From Rhodothermales bacterium (GTDB lineage Bacteria; Bacteroidota; Rhodothermia; Rhodothermales; Bin80), in contig JAJECV010000050.1 in the NCBI GenBank assembly GCA_022821875.1, positions 1 through 41,097 on the forward strand: a stretch of DNA of 41,097 bases, in the 5' to 3' direction. Below, piece by piece: positions 26,902-35,532 of the stretch (its first letter is position 1; the number at the start of each line of letters is the position of its first letter). The position numbers and the translations under genes are program-made. A model generated the notes under the pieces. That model did no database searches and was not told the DNA's origin. It saw only the letters and a list, made by a program, of their open reading frames with translations.

Positions 26902-28880
26902 GCAGGATTAAGCAATTCTCAAATACCGAACTTCGGGAGTTGCTTCACGCACTCCTGATACCGCGTGTGATTGAGGAGCACATGCTGCGCCTCATTCGCC
27001 ACAACCGGATCTCAAAATGGTTCAGTGGCTACGGTCAGGAAGCCATTGCCGTCGGCTGTACCTGGGCATTGCGGAAAACCGATGTCATTCTGCCCTTACA
27101 TCGGAATCTGGGCGTGTGGACTACGCGGCAGGTACCGCTTCGTCCACTCTTCTGCCAGATGATGGGAAAAGCAGGAGGCTATACCCAGGGGCGGGATCGC
27201 ACCTTTCATTTTGGACTGCCGGAGAAACGTCTTGTGGGGATGATTTCGCATCTTGGCGCAATGCTGCCCGTCGCCTGCGGGATCGCTCAGGCCGCCCAGC
27301 TCAAGGGAAACGAGGACATTGCAGTTGTTTTTTGCGGGGACGGAGCCACGCGAGAGGGAGATTTTCACGAAGCGTGCAGTCTGGCGGGGATCTGGGATTT
27401 ACCCGTCTTGTTTATTGTGGAGAATAACGGGTACGGTCTCTCAACTCCAACCGAGGAAGCGGTACCCATTGCAAATTTGGCCGATGCAGCTTCTGGCTAT
27501 GGATTCCCAGGCATATCCGTGGATGGAAACGATGTACTGAGCGTGGTCACGGCAGTTCAAAGCGCCGCTGCACATGCACGTCAGGGCAGCGGCCCGACCC
27601 TTCTTGAGATGAAAACCTTCCGGCGGCGCGGGCATGAGGAAGCCTCGGGAGTGAAGTATGTCCCTCAGGCACTCATGGAAGAGTGGGCGGCGAAGGATCC
27701 GGTGGAGCTGTATACGGCCCGAATGATCGAAAATGAGGTGGTTACCCCCAGGGAAATAGAAGCGATGCGGGGCGAAATATCCAGAGAGGTCGAGGCGGCC
27801 TCCGAGTATGCGCTGGCGCAGCCTCTGATGGAAAGTACCGCTTCCAGGGAAAAAAGATCGGTGTTTGCAATCGGGAGTGCGCCACTTCGGCAGCCCGATA
27901 GCAAAACGTCCGAACTCCGCTTAGTGGATGCCATCTGTGAGGCGATGCGGCAGGCAATGGAAGAAGATGAACGCGTCCTTCTGATGGGACAGGATGTTGC
28001 CGGGTACGGAGGAGTATTCAAAGCATCCGCCGGACTTCTGGAGCAGTTCGGGGCCACGCGTGTGCGCAATACACCGATCATGGAAAGTGGTGTGCTGGGG
28101 GCAGCACTGGGGCTGACGCTGGAAGGCTTTCGCCCCATTATAGAAATGCAGTATGCCGACTTTATCTCCTGCGGATTTAATCAGATTGTAAATAATCTGG
28201 CTACGACGCATTACCGGTGGAACGCGCCCGTGAATGTGACCATCCGGGCTCCATTTGGAGGGCATATCGGTGCCGGCCCGTTTCACTCACAGTCCAAAGA
28301 AGCCTGGTTCTGCCATGTTCCCGGATTAAAAGTGGTCGTCCCGTCCACCCCCTACGACGCAAAGGGACTGCTTCTGGCCTCTGCTGCAGATCCGAATCCG
28401 GTTCTATATTTTGAACACAAGTATCTGTATCGCAGTCAGCGCGGTGAAGTGCCAAATGCCGCGTTTGATGTCCCTTTAGGGAAAGCGGTCCGCCTGTGCT
28501 CCGGCAGGGATGCCACCATCGTGACATATGGACTGGGCGTACAATGGGCGCTGGAAGCGGCACAACTGCAACCGCAAAATGGATTTTCGGTTGAAGTAAT
28601 TGACTTGCGTACGCTGATCCCCTGGGATCAGGACACCGTCTTGCAGTCGCTGAAAAAGACGGGCCGCCTCCTGATACTGCATGAGGCAACCATGACGGGC
28701 GGCTTTGGCGCGGAAATTGCTGCAAGGATTACGGAGAAGGGGTTTGAGTATCTGGATGCCCCGCCGGTTCGAGTCGCCAGTCTGGATACCCCCGTGCCTT
28801 TTTCAATCAATCTGGAAAAAGAAATATTTTCTGCCCGTGCACGGCTTCAGGAAGCGCTTGAACACCTTCTGGCGTATTAA
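26898..28880 (+). CDS. 2-oxoacid dehydrogenase E1, fused alpha and beta subunits
   Basis: A 660-residue thiamine-diphosphate enzyme with both E1 subunits in one chain. The alpha part (1 to about 330) has LPLHRNLGVW, GKAGGYTQGRDRTFHFG and the TPP motif CGDGATREGDF...VENNGYGLSTP. The beta part (about 335-660) has RVLLMGQDVAGYGGVFKAS, NTPIMESGVLGAALG, MQYADFISCGFNQI and PFGGHIGAGPFHSQS. Fused E1 proteins are common in Bacteroidota and usually act on branched-chain 2-oxoacids or pyruvate. The substrate cannot be fixed here, and no E2 or E3 gene is nearby. The TTG start at 26898 overlaps the sugar transferase stop by four bases. No better in-frame start is seen close by. Confidence 0.92.
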   Translation: MSRIKQFSNTELRELLHALLIPRVIEEHMLRLIRHNRISKWFSGYGQEAIAVGCTWALRKTDVILPLHRNLGVWTTRQVPLRPLFCQMMGKAGGYTQGRDRTFHFGLPEKRLVGMISHLGAMLPVACGIAQAAQLKGNEDIAVVFCGDGATREGDFHEACSLAGIWDLPVLFIVENNGYGLSTPTEEAVPIANLADAASGYGFPGISVDGNDVLSVVTAVQSAAAHARQGSGPTLLEMKTFRRRGHEEASGVKYVPQALMEEWAAKDPVELYTARMIENEVVTPREIEAMRGEISREVEAASEYALAQPLMESTASREKRSVFAIGSAPLRQPDSKTSELRLVDAICEAMRQAMEEDERVLLMGQDVAGYGGVFKASAGLLEQFGATRVRNTPIMESGVLGAALGLTLEGFRPIIEMQYADFISCGFNQIVNNLATTHYRWNAPVNVTIRAPFGGHIGAGPFHSQSKEAWFCHVPGLKVVVPSTPYDAKGLLLASAADPNPVLYFEHKYLYRSQRGEVPNAAFDVPLGKAVRLCSGRDATIVTYGLGVQWALEAAQLQPQNGFSVEVIDLRTLIPWDQDTVLQSLKKTGRLLILHEATMTGGFGAEIAARITEKGFEYLDAPPVRVASLDTPVPFSINLEKEIFSARARLQEALEHLLAY

Positions 28881-29002
28881 TCAGGAACGTACTGCGATCA
28901 GGATGCGGCATAAAGAGTTTGACGGAACTGTACAGGATGCTCACGTATGGGAGCAGGATGTGCATATTCGCTTATAACCAACTCATTTAAACCTAAATTG
29001 CA

Positions 29003-29464
29003 ATGTTACAAGTAGGAGATCAGGCCCCCGATTTTACAGGACCATCCGGAGATGGGCAGGAACTGCGACTCAGTGATTATGCCGGTCATAAGGTCGCTTT
29101 GTATTTTTATCCCAAGGATGATACCCCGGGATGCACGGCAGAAGCCTGCAGTATTCGGGATCACTGGGAAGGACTCCAGGAGGCGGGAATTATGGTGATT
29201 GGCGTTTCGCCTGACAGTGTATCGTCACATCAAAAATTTGCGGCGAAGCATGATCTGCCCTTTTCGCTTGTGGCAGATCCGGAAAAAAAGATTCTGGAAA
29301 CGTATGGGGCCTGGGGCGAAAAGAAGATGTACGGAAAGACCTTTATGGGGGTAAAGCGCACGACGTTCCTGATGGATGAATCCGGGACGATTATAAAAAT
29401 CTTCAAGCGCCCGAAAACCAAAATTCACGGCCAGGAAATCCTGGATGCCTTCACAGAATCATAA
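29003..29464 (+). CDS. bcp: Thioredoxin-dependent thiol peroxidase (Bcp/PrxQ)
   Basis: A 153-residue atypical 2-Cys peroxiredoxin. The peroxidatic Cys44 and resolving Cys49 lie in YPKDDTPGCTAEACSIRDHW, the five-residue spacing of the PrxQ group. The opening MLQVGDQAPDFTGP and the later VSPDSVSSHQKFAAKHDLPFSLVADP are standard. It reduces hydrogen and organic peroxides with thioredoxin. It lies 122 bases after the E1 gene and 52 before gatB, so it is probably part of the same plus-strand run. Confidence 0.96.
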   Translation: MLQVGDQAPDFTGPSGDGQELRLSDYAGHKVALYFYPKDDTPGCTAEACSIRDHWEGLQEAGIMVIGVSPDSVSSHQKFAAKHDLPFSLVADPEKKILETYGAWGEKKMYGKTFMGVKRTTFLMDESGTIIKIFKRPKTKIHGQEILDAFTES

Positions 29465-29516
29465 CCGGTGACCGCATCCCCGGATCATGGTTCCTATCAG
29501 AGGAGGAAGTCCCGAG

Positions 29517-30977
29517 ATGGAGTACGAGTCTGTTATCGGCCTTGAGGTGCACTGCCAGTTATTGACCGCTTCCAAGGCGTTCAGTCCGGATTCCGCCGAG
29601 TTTGGGGCGGCTCCCAATCAGCATGTGGATCCTGTGAGTCTGGGACTGCCGGGCACATTGCCTGTCCTGAATGCCAGGGTCATTGCATTCGCTGTGCGTC
29701 TGGGCCTGGCAACCCGTTGTGAAATTGCAGAGCGGAGCAGTATGGCCCGGAAACATTACTTCTATCCAGATCTGCCGAAAGGGTATCAGATCTCACAGTT
29801 TGAAGATCCGATCTGCACCGCGGGATACCTTAATATTGAGGCGGACCGACGGATCGGAATTACCCGGATCCATATTGAAGAGGATGCAGGCAGGTCCCTG
29901 CACGATCAGGATCCAGTCCGTACATTGCTTGATTATAACCGGTGCGGGGTACCACTTCTGGAAATCGTCTCCGAACCCGATCTGCGATCCGGTGCAGAAG
30001 CAAACCGGTACATGCAGAAAATCCGTCAACTGGTCCGATACCTTGAGATCAGTGACGGGAATATGGAAGAAGGTTCATTACGCTGTGATGCGAATGTATC
30101 GGTGCGCCCTAAGGGATCCCGGATACTCGGTACGAAAACAGAAATTAAGAACATGAACTCGTTTCGCCATGTCGAGCGGGCCATTGACTATGAAGTTCAG
30201 CGACAGATCACTCTCCTGATACAGGGGGAAAGCGTAATCCACGAAACCCGCCTGTGGAACGACATCGCCGGGCAGACCCATCCCATGCGATCCAAGGAGG
30301 AGGCACACGATTACCGGTATTTTCCAGATCCTGATTTACCTCCTGTTCTGGTGACCGAGTCGGACAGAGCCGCCATTGAAAGAGAGATGCCGCGGCTTCC
30401 TGACGAGCGCTATCGGGACTATGTTCAAACCTTGCAGCTGCCGGAGTACGATGCGGGAATTCTGACGGATGAGCGACCGGTTTCTGACTATTTTGAAGCG
30501 GTGCTGGACGCACTGCGCTCCTCGCACTCGAATCATTCATTTTCGGATCAGGCAAAAGCCGTCTCAAATTTTATCATGGGGGATGTACTTAGAACCTGCA
30601 AGGAAAAAGATGTACGCATGGCGGATTTCCCGATTGCGCCGGAGCGTCTGGCCGGGTTGGTTCATCTGCGGATGGAGGCCGCGGTCAGTTCCAGTGCCGC
30701 ACAGGTGCTGTTCGAGGAAATGATCACCGATGACCGGGCACCGGATGCGATTGCAAAGGAGCGCAGACTGATTCAGATTTCGGATCGCAGTGCTTTGCAG
30801 CCCGTTGTGGATCTTGTCCTGAAAGAAAACCCCAAACAGGTAAACCAATACATGAACGGCAAGGAATCCATCGTCGGGTTCTTTATCGGACAGGTTATGC
30901 GCCGATTTGACGGTGCAGCGGATCCGAAGCTGGTGCATACCTTAATCAGAGAAGAATTAATCCGCCGCAGATCATGA
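29517..30977 (+). CDS. gatB: Asp/Glu-tRNA amidotransferase subunit B
   Basis: GatB activates and amidates mischarged Glu-tRNA(Gln) or Asp-tRNA(Asn) together with GatA and GatC, which are not in this window. Motifs are SVIGLEVHCQLLT, HYFYPDLPKGYQISQ, GITRIHIEEDAGRSLHD, EIVSEPDLRS, EGSLRCDANVSVRP and EIKNMNSFRHVERAI. The C-terminal YqeY-like helical tail includes NPKQVNQYMNGKESIVGFFIGQVMR. The length of 486 residues is normal. ATG 29517 is chosen over an upstream ATG (29487) because AGGAGG at 29501-29506 is well spaced for it. The stop overlaps the next gene's ATG (ATGA). Confidence 0.97.
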   Translation: MEYESVIGLEVHCQLLTASKAFSPDSAEFGAAPNQHVDPVSLGLPGTLPVLNARVIAFAVRLGLATRCEIAERSSMARKHYFYPDLPKGYQISQFEDPICTAGYLNIEADRRIGITRIHIEEDAGRSLHDQDPVRTLLDYNRCGVPLLEIVSEPDLRSGAEANRYMQKIRQLVRYLEISDGNMEEGSLRCDANVSVRPKGSRILGTKTEIKNMNSFRHVERAIDYEVQRQITLLIQGESVIHETRLWNDIAGQTHPMRSKEEAHDYRYFPDPDLPPVLVTESDRAAIEREMPRLPDERYRDYVQTLQLPEYDAGILTDERPVSDYFEAVLDALRSSHSNHSFSDQAKAVSNFIMGDVLRTCKEKDVRMADFPIAPERLAGLVHLRMEAAVSSSAAQVLFEEMITDDRAPDAIAKERRLIQISDRSALQPVVDLVLKENPKQVNQYMNGKESIVGFFIGQVMRRFDGAADPKLVHTLIREELIRRRS

Positions 30978-32350
30978 AACGATCCTTTACGCAAACCACA
31001 TGTGCAGTACTGTACTGTGTGCTCATTACGGTGCCCGGACTGGCATGTGCACAGTCGGAGCAAAGCCCGCCGCCGGAACAGATCCAGAGTTCGTTTGAGG
31101 GTACGCTGAGTATTCGTGCAGAGATTGATCCGTCCACGGATTATCGTGGATTCGAGGTTCTTGTGGCGGGAGATCATGCGGGGGAGCCGGATACCCTCGG
31201 CTACGCGGTTACCGACAGCACCGGGTATTTCTCTATGCAGGTGAATGCTCCGCGGCGCGGGGTATACCGGTTGATTATCAGCCGGTTAGGACAAATTCAG
31301 GTGTCCGGCCAAATGGCGGTCGCTGAGGGGGATTCCGCATCATTAGAGGCCGCATTTCCCCTGCGTGGACGCAATCTGCGGATCCGGTCAAAGCAGAACG
31401 CATCGCTGCAGGCATATCAGAATATTCGTGCACAGCATGAACAGGCACTCCTTGATCTTGTGCAGTCGCAGTTATACAGTGAAGAGGAGGTGCGTACGCG
31501 TGTATCACAGACGACGATGATTCTCTGGAATCTGCAGGAGACCTTCCCGAACTCGATGGGAGCGGAACTTGCCGCGGCAGAGGCGATCCTGATGGGAACC
31601 GGCTGGCAGGATTCGCTTGTCGTTGCACGGATGCAGCAACTTCCTTCGTCCAATCGCCGCTACGGGGATGCCGTCCGCGCGGCCAGACAGGCAAAGGCCC
31701 GTCTGGAAGGGCAGTCGGCGGCATTGGCGCTTCTGGATGATCTGTCGGAGCGGGCGGAGCCCCCGCTTCAGCAGGCCGAAATTGCCTCAGAACGTGTGCT
31801 TGCCCATTTGGACAGCATGGAGTATGATGCCGCCCTAGAGGTGACCCAGACCATACAGAGGGACTTTGGCGATACGCATTGGGCTACATGGGCGCAGCGG
31901 GCCGCATACGAAGTACAGAACCTTCTGCCTGGAATGAAAGCCCCTCTATTTGCGGTTCGAGAAGCCGATGGAGACTCCTTGCGGCTGCAGGAGTTCAGAG
32001 GCCGGCATGTGGTGCTGGAATTCTATCGGCCGGAAGATGATCTTTATCAGCGGGAGCTGCCGGGACGTAATGACATGATTGCGGCATTGGGGCTGGATCA
32101 GGTCGCAGTCGTCTCCATCTCCATGCAGCCTGATACGCTGGTGAATGAGGCATTTTTTGAAGAACGGGATGTTCCCGGCTACCATGTATACGGAGGGCAG
32201 GAAGTTGCACAGAAGTATAACATCAATGTCCTTCCGACACGCTATCTTATCGGCCCGGAAGGGAATCTCATCAACAAGTATGTTGGCGGCACCATGGCCT
32301 CACTCCATGAGTACATGGTGGGACGTTTAGAAACACAGGAACAGGAATAA
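30974..32350 (+). CDS. TlpA-like exported protein without redox cysteines
   Basis: A 458-residue secreted protein (signal peptide to about residue 26, VPGLACAQ). Residues 35-115 look like a beta-sandwich resembling the N-terminal domain of Bacteroidota TlpA proteins (RAEIDPSTDYRGFEVLVAGD, TDSTGYFSMQVN). A helical middle follows. The C-terminal 140 residues form a thioredoxin/AhpC-TSA fold: LLPGMKAPLFAVREADGDSL, then HVVLEFYRPEDDLY and VLPTRYLIGPEGNLINKYVGG with the cis-Pro. Where TlpA has WCxxC this protein has YRPEDDLY, and the domain contains no cysteine. It cannot be a thiol oxidoreductase and may be a binding or chaperone module. It is coupled to gatB by ATGA and sits two bases before tpiA. 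Confidence 0.8.
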   Translation: MKRSFTQTTCAVLYCVLITVPGLACAQSEQSPPPEQIQSSFEGTLSIRAEIDPSTDYRGFEVLVAGDHAGEPDTLGYAVTDSTGYFSMQVNAPRRGVYRLIISRLGQIQVSGQMAVAEGDSASLEAAFPLRGRNLRIRSKQNASLQAYQNIRAQHEQALLDLVQSQLYSEEEVRTRVSQTTMILWNLQETFPNSMGAELAAAEAILMGTGWQDSLVVARMQQLPSSNRRYGDAVRAARQAKARLEGQSAALALLDDLSERAEPPLQQAEIASERVLAHLDSMEYDAALEVTQTIQRDFGDTHWATWAQRAAYEVQNLLPGMKAPLFAVREADGDSLRLQEFRGRHVVLEFYRPEDDLYQRELPGRNDMIAALGLDQVAVVSISMQPDTLVNEAFFEERDVPGYHVYGGQEVAQKYNINVLPTRYLIGPEGNLINKYVGGTMASLHEYMVGRLETQEQE

Positions 32351-32352
32351 AG

Positions 32353-33117
32353 ATGCTTATCGCAGGAAATTGGAAAATGAATACGAATGCCGCCTCTGCC
32401 GTCGAACTGGCACAGGGGATCATTCAGGAAAGTGCAGATGCCGCCGCAGTCCGGGTGGCAGTCTGTCCTCCGGCCCCTTTCCTAAGCGGTGTCCGTGCCG
32501 CCCTGAAGGGGAGCCGGGTACGTCTGGGTGCGCAGAACATGTATTGGGCGGATCATGGAGCATTCACGGGCGAGGTTTCTGCACAGATGCTTCTCTCGGT
32601 GGGATGCCATTATGTGATCCTTGGCCATTCGGAGCGGCGACAGCATTTTGGAGAGACCGATGGTGGAGTGAGCAGTAAAGTAAAACAGGCGGTCAGAACC
32701 GGGTTAATCCCCATCATTTGTGTGGGCGAACGCTTAAATCATCGAAAAACCGGAAAAGAACAACAGGTTGTGGCAACCCAGGTCAAACATGCCCTGGAAG
32801 ACTTAAAAAAGATCCAGTCCCCCAGCTCCCTCGTGATCGCGTATGAGCCGGTCTGGGCGATTGGCACCGGAGAAACGGCAACCCCGGAGCAAGCCCAGAC
32901 TATGCACAGATTTATCCGGTCACTGGTGAGCCGGCAGTTTGGCAAAAATTTTGCATCCGGTCTGCATATTCTCTATGGCGGGAGTATGAAACCATCCAAC
33001 GCGAAAGATCTTCTCCGCCAGAAGGATGTAGACGGCGGGCTGATTGGCGGAGCAAGTCTTAAATCCGAAGTATTCGGCCAGATTATCCACGCTGCACAGG
33101 AAGTCCAGCAGGGGTAG
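32353..33117 (+). CDS. tpiA: Triosephosphate isomerase
   Basis: Interconverts dihydroxyacetone phosphate and glyceraldehyde 3-phosphate. The 254-residue TIM barrel has the N-terminal GNWKMN (Lys8), the catalytic-histidine block ILGHSERRQHFGE, the catalytic-glutamate block AYEPVWAIGTGETATPEQ and the phosphate-binding ILYGGSMKPSNA / DGGLIGGASL. All active-site residues are present. It starts two bases after the TlpA-like gene's stop and ends the six-gene plus run. It converges with the FmdB-like gene. Confidence 0.98.
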   Translation: MLIAGNWKMNTNAASAVELAQGIIQESADAAAVRVAVCPPAPFLSGVRAALKGSRVRLGAQNMYWADHGAFTGEVSAQMLLSVGCHYVILGHSERRQHFGETDGGVSSKVKQAVRTGLIPIICVGERLNHRKTGKEQQVVATQVKHALEDLKKIQSPSSLVIAYEPVWAIGTGETATPEQAQTMHRFIRSLVSRQFGKNFASGLHILYGGSMKPSNAKDLLRQKDVDGGLIGGASLKSEVFGQIIHAAQEVQQG

Positions 33118-33189
33118 ACGCAGCCCTGTAAGGACGGGGGATGACCGGTGCAATCACTGCTCCGCAGGATGCGCAGCGCTCACCGAAGG

Positions 33190-33489
33190 TCAGTCCTCAC
33201 TTTTTGAGGAAGCGGACTTCTCTTTATCCGCAGATGCTTCACTGGTTTTCGTTTCTGCACTGGATTCTTTACCGTCAGACTTGCCGCCTTTCGGCCTTTC
33301 ATGGTCAGGCTTCGTGACGTAGTCGGTCTGGTAGAACCCGCTGCCCTTGAGGATAAAGCCCGTGCCCCCGCTGATTATTCGCTCCACGGGCTGACCGGTG
33401 GTGGGACATTCTGTAAGCGGCTCGGCCGTAATGGACTGAAATGCTTCAAAAACGGTTCCGTCGGCGCGTTTATAGTCGTATGTTGGCAT
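33190..33489 (-). CDS. FmdB-family regulatory-type protein lacking zinc-ribbon cysteines
   Basis: A 99-residue protein that aligns with the FmdB/CxxC_CxxC_SSSS family: MPTYDYKRADGTVFEAFQSI, CPTTGQPVERIISGGTGF and the conserved LKGSGFYQTDY, with a lysine/serine/glutamate-rich tail (from about 65). Family members normally begin MPxYxYxCxxCG and contain CPxCG, four cysteines forming a zinc ribbon. Here positions 8 and 11 are Arg and Gly, and the second pair keeps only Cys28 (CPTT). Zinc binding by the usual site is therefore lost. The role of the family is poorly known. It lies 40 bases upstream of the serine hydrolase gene on the same strand. Confidence 0.85.
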   Translation of the reverse strand: MPTYDYKRADGTVFEAFQSITAEPLTECPTTGQPVERIISGGTGFILKGSGFYQTDYVTKPDHERPKGGKSDGKESSAETKTSEASADKEKSASSKSED

Positions 33490-33528
33490 GCGGCGTGCAG
33501 TACAATAAAGACAGCCCGCTTTTAAGCA

Positions 33529-34788
33529 TTACCGGGAGACTTGTTCCGCTGCCGGGTCTGTACTTGATCCAAAGAGTGCTTCATAGGCGGCATCGGCAAC
33601 CAAACCTCGAACCCCGCGGAAGCGTTCGTAGGCATCTCTTGTCGGATAAACGCGGTTGCTGAGCAGGATCACCCACACCTTTGAGTCAGGATCAATCCAT
33701 ATTGAGGTGCCGGTGAAGCCGGTATGCCCATAACTGCGCGGCCCGAAGTGGTGACCGGCGGAAGAGGGACGGCCGTCCCGTCTCTGGGTATCCCAGCCCA
33801 GCGCACGCGTACTCAATGCCGTGTCTACGGCCGCGGTGAACCGGTCAATCGTGCGGGGCTGCAGAAAGTCATTCCCATTGTGGTCTCCTCGCTGCACCAT
33901 CATCCGGGCAAATTGTATAAGATCTCTGGCGGAGGAGAAAAGTCCGGCATGGCCGGCGACTCCTCCCATGATCCAGGCGGTTTCATCATGAACCTCCCCC
34001 TGAATGAGACGATGCCGGAAATAGTCATCCAACTCGGTAGGAACCACCGTGGAATCGGCCTTTCCGGTGCCGCGAAAGCCTGTGGACTCCATCTCCAGCG
34101 GTTCGAAAATATTACGGATGCACCACGGATCAAAGGGTTCCCCCGTGATCTCTTCCATCACCAGTACCAGGGTAATCATCCCGATGCTGCTGTAGAGTGA
34201 TTCTTTTCCTGGATCGGTCAGAAGTGGTATAGAAAAAATGGAATCCAGGACCGCTTCATAGGTTGTAAGGCCATATTGATAGAAGGGCTGCCCTGCGGGT
34301 AAGCCGCTGGTATGTGCTAAGAGATGTCGGATCGTAATGGATTGCCGTTCCGGAGTATTGAATGCATCCAGATAACGGGAAACCGGTGCTTCCAGATCCA
34401 GCTTCCCCCGCTCGTAAAGGATCATGGCGGCAGTGGTTGTGGCAACAACTTTGGTCAGAGAAGCCAGATCAAAGACGGACGTTGCGGATATATGCCGCTC
34501 TGATTGATAGGTGAATGCACCGTAGCCGGTCAATTTGATGATTTCCGAGTGTTTTCCCACTGCAACCGCTGCGCCTGGAAAGGCTTGATTTCGAATGGAC
34601 TGGAGGAGGAGGGAATCCAGATTCGTAAATGCATCCGGGTTCACGACGCTGGAGGAATTCGTACCACGAATGAAATGCTGGATGGACGGCATCTGGCCTG
34701 ACGATTCCAGATTGCCTTCCACGGGCGATTGGCATCCAGTTGGTACCAAAAGCAAAACAGAGAAAACGTATAGAGTATGATGACTCAT
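33529..34788 (-). CDS. Serine beta-lactamase-like hydrolase (class C / esterase fold), exported
   Basis: A 419-residue protein from ATG 34788, preceded by a G-rich GGGGGGTT ribosome-binding stretch. The N-terminal hydrophobic signal ends in LLVPTGC, an imperfect lipobox (Cys19). The catalytic Ser110-x-x-Lys113 lies in FDLASLTKVVATTTAAM. The second motif is Y199-S-S rather than the usual Y-S/A-N. HTGFTGTSIW is the third (KTG-equivalent) motif. Members act as D-aminopeptidases, esterases or penicillin-binding relatives, and real beta-lactamase activity is not implied. It lies downstream of a 744-base gap and upstream of the FmdB-like gene. Confidence 0.88.
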   Translation of the reverse strand: MSHHTLYVFSVLLLVPTGCQSPVEGNLESSGQMPSIQHFIRGTNSSSVVNPDAFTNLDSLLLQSIRNQAFPGAAVAVGKHSEIIKLTGYGAFTYQSERHISATSVFDLASLTKVVATTTAAMILYERGKLDLEAPVSRYLDAFNTPERQSITIRHLLAHTSGLPAGQPFYQYGLTTYEAVLDSIFSIPLLTDPGKESLYSSIGMITLVLVMEEITGEPFDPWCIRNIFEPLEMESTGFRGTGKADSTVVPTELDDYFRHRLIQGEVHDETAWIMGGVAGHAGLFSSARDLIQFARMMVQRGDHNGNDFLQPRTIDRFTAAVDTALSTRALGWDTQRRDGRPSSAGHHFGPRSYGHTGFTGTSIWIDPDSKVWVILLSNRVYPTRDAYERFRGVRGLVADAAYEALFGSSTDPAAEQVSR

Positions 34789-35532
34789 AATCAACCCCCC
34801 CATGATTATTGTGACAGGAACAGGCAATGAGGCAAAATAAACGATGATACCTATAGAAAGATGCCAAAGATCTGCGCAGAAAATTCAAACAGGTGAGAGG
34901 ATGAGATTTGGAAAGAGTCCACGGGGCTTTCGGCGGGCAGGGGGATAGACGGCGGGGAGTTGAGGTTCACACAAAGTCATCTTTGTCCATTTTCAGTGGA
35001 GTTAAAGTTTGGCATACCCCCCTCTGAATCAGCATTTTTCTTTGTCATTGACACTGTGGATCCTGAAGTTCACGCAGCTGTATCTGTGAGCAACCATGGG
35101 AGAGAAGGGAACCCATCCACTCCCGCATCCGTTTACCCCGGTTTGCAGCACCCTCTGGTATTCCCTATGAGCGCACGGTCCGATATCCCCGTTACCCTAT
35201 GTCTGATCGGGGTACTGCCAGATACTTTGACCGACATACAGAGGAACGGCAAAGGTTTGCCGACGGGATGAAAGAGGCTGTGGTGACAAATGGGGCTGCA
35301 ATCTCCCTGATTCAGGGGACACCCGGTTCCGGCAAGACCGCGTCGCCTGCCGAATATCTGCGTATTGCAGATACAGATCATGTGACCTACGGCCTGCGAA
35401 TACGCTGCTCCGACCACCGGACCAAAGCCTGAATCCTGAGAAATGGTCAATCAGGTAATCCGTTGTTATTTGTGCATAATTTCCTAAATTCCGTGCATCG
35501 TTGAGCTACGAAGTTTCCGGACCTGAGTGGTG
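34789..35532. other. Long intergenic region before the Calx-beta gene
   Basis: No intact gene is recognised in these 744 bases apart from the P-loop fragment at 35067-35432. The region divides the serine hydrolase (minus) from the giant surface-protein gene (plus) and should contain promoters for both. No repeats, tRNA or convincing terminators are seen. Confidence 0.5.
35067..35432 (+). pseudogene. P-loop NTPase-like fragment
   Basis: The frame is open from 35067 to TGA 35430-35432, with ATG at 35199 (77 codons). It contains a good Walker A motif, GTPGSGKT, after TEERQRFADGMKEAVVTNGA. It then continues ASPAEYLRIADTDHVTYGLR and stops about 45 residues later with no Walker B. This looks like the N-terminal piece of an AAA/helicase-type NTPase that has been truncated. 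The upstream residues have no clear start or family. A chance match to the short motif is possible. Confidence 0.35.

Noticed and set aside
28903-28977. 24-codon open frame after the E1 gene
   Set aside because: It is short, with no family resemblance and only a weak ribosome-binding site; possible by chance.
33529-34788. Antibiotic-resistance beta-lactamase
   Set aside because: Only the general serine hydrolase fold is supported; the Y-S-S motif and context fit esterase or peptidase relatives as well.
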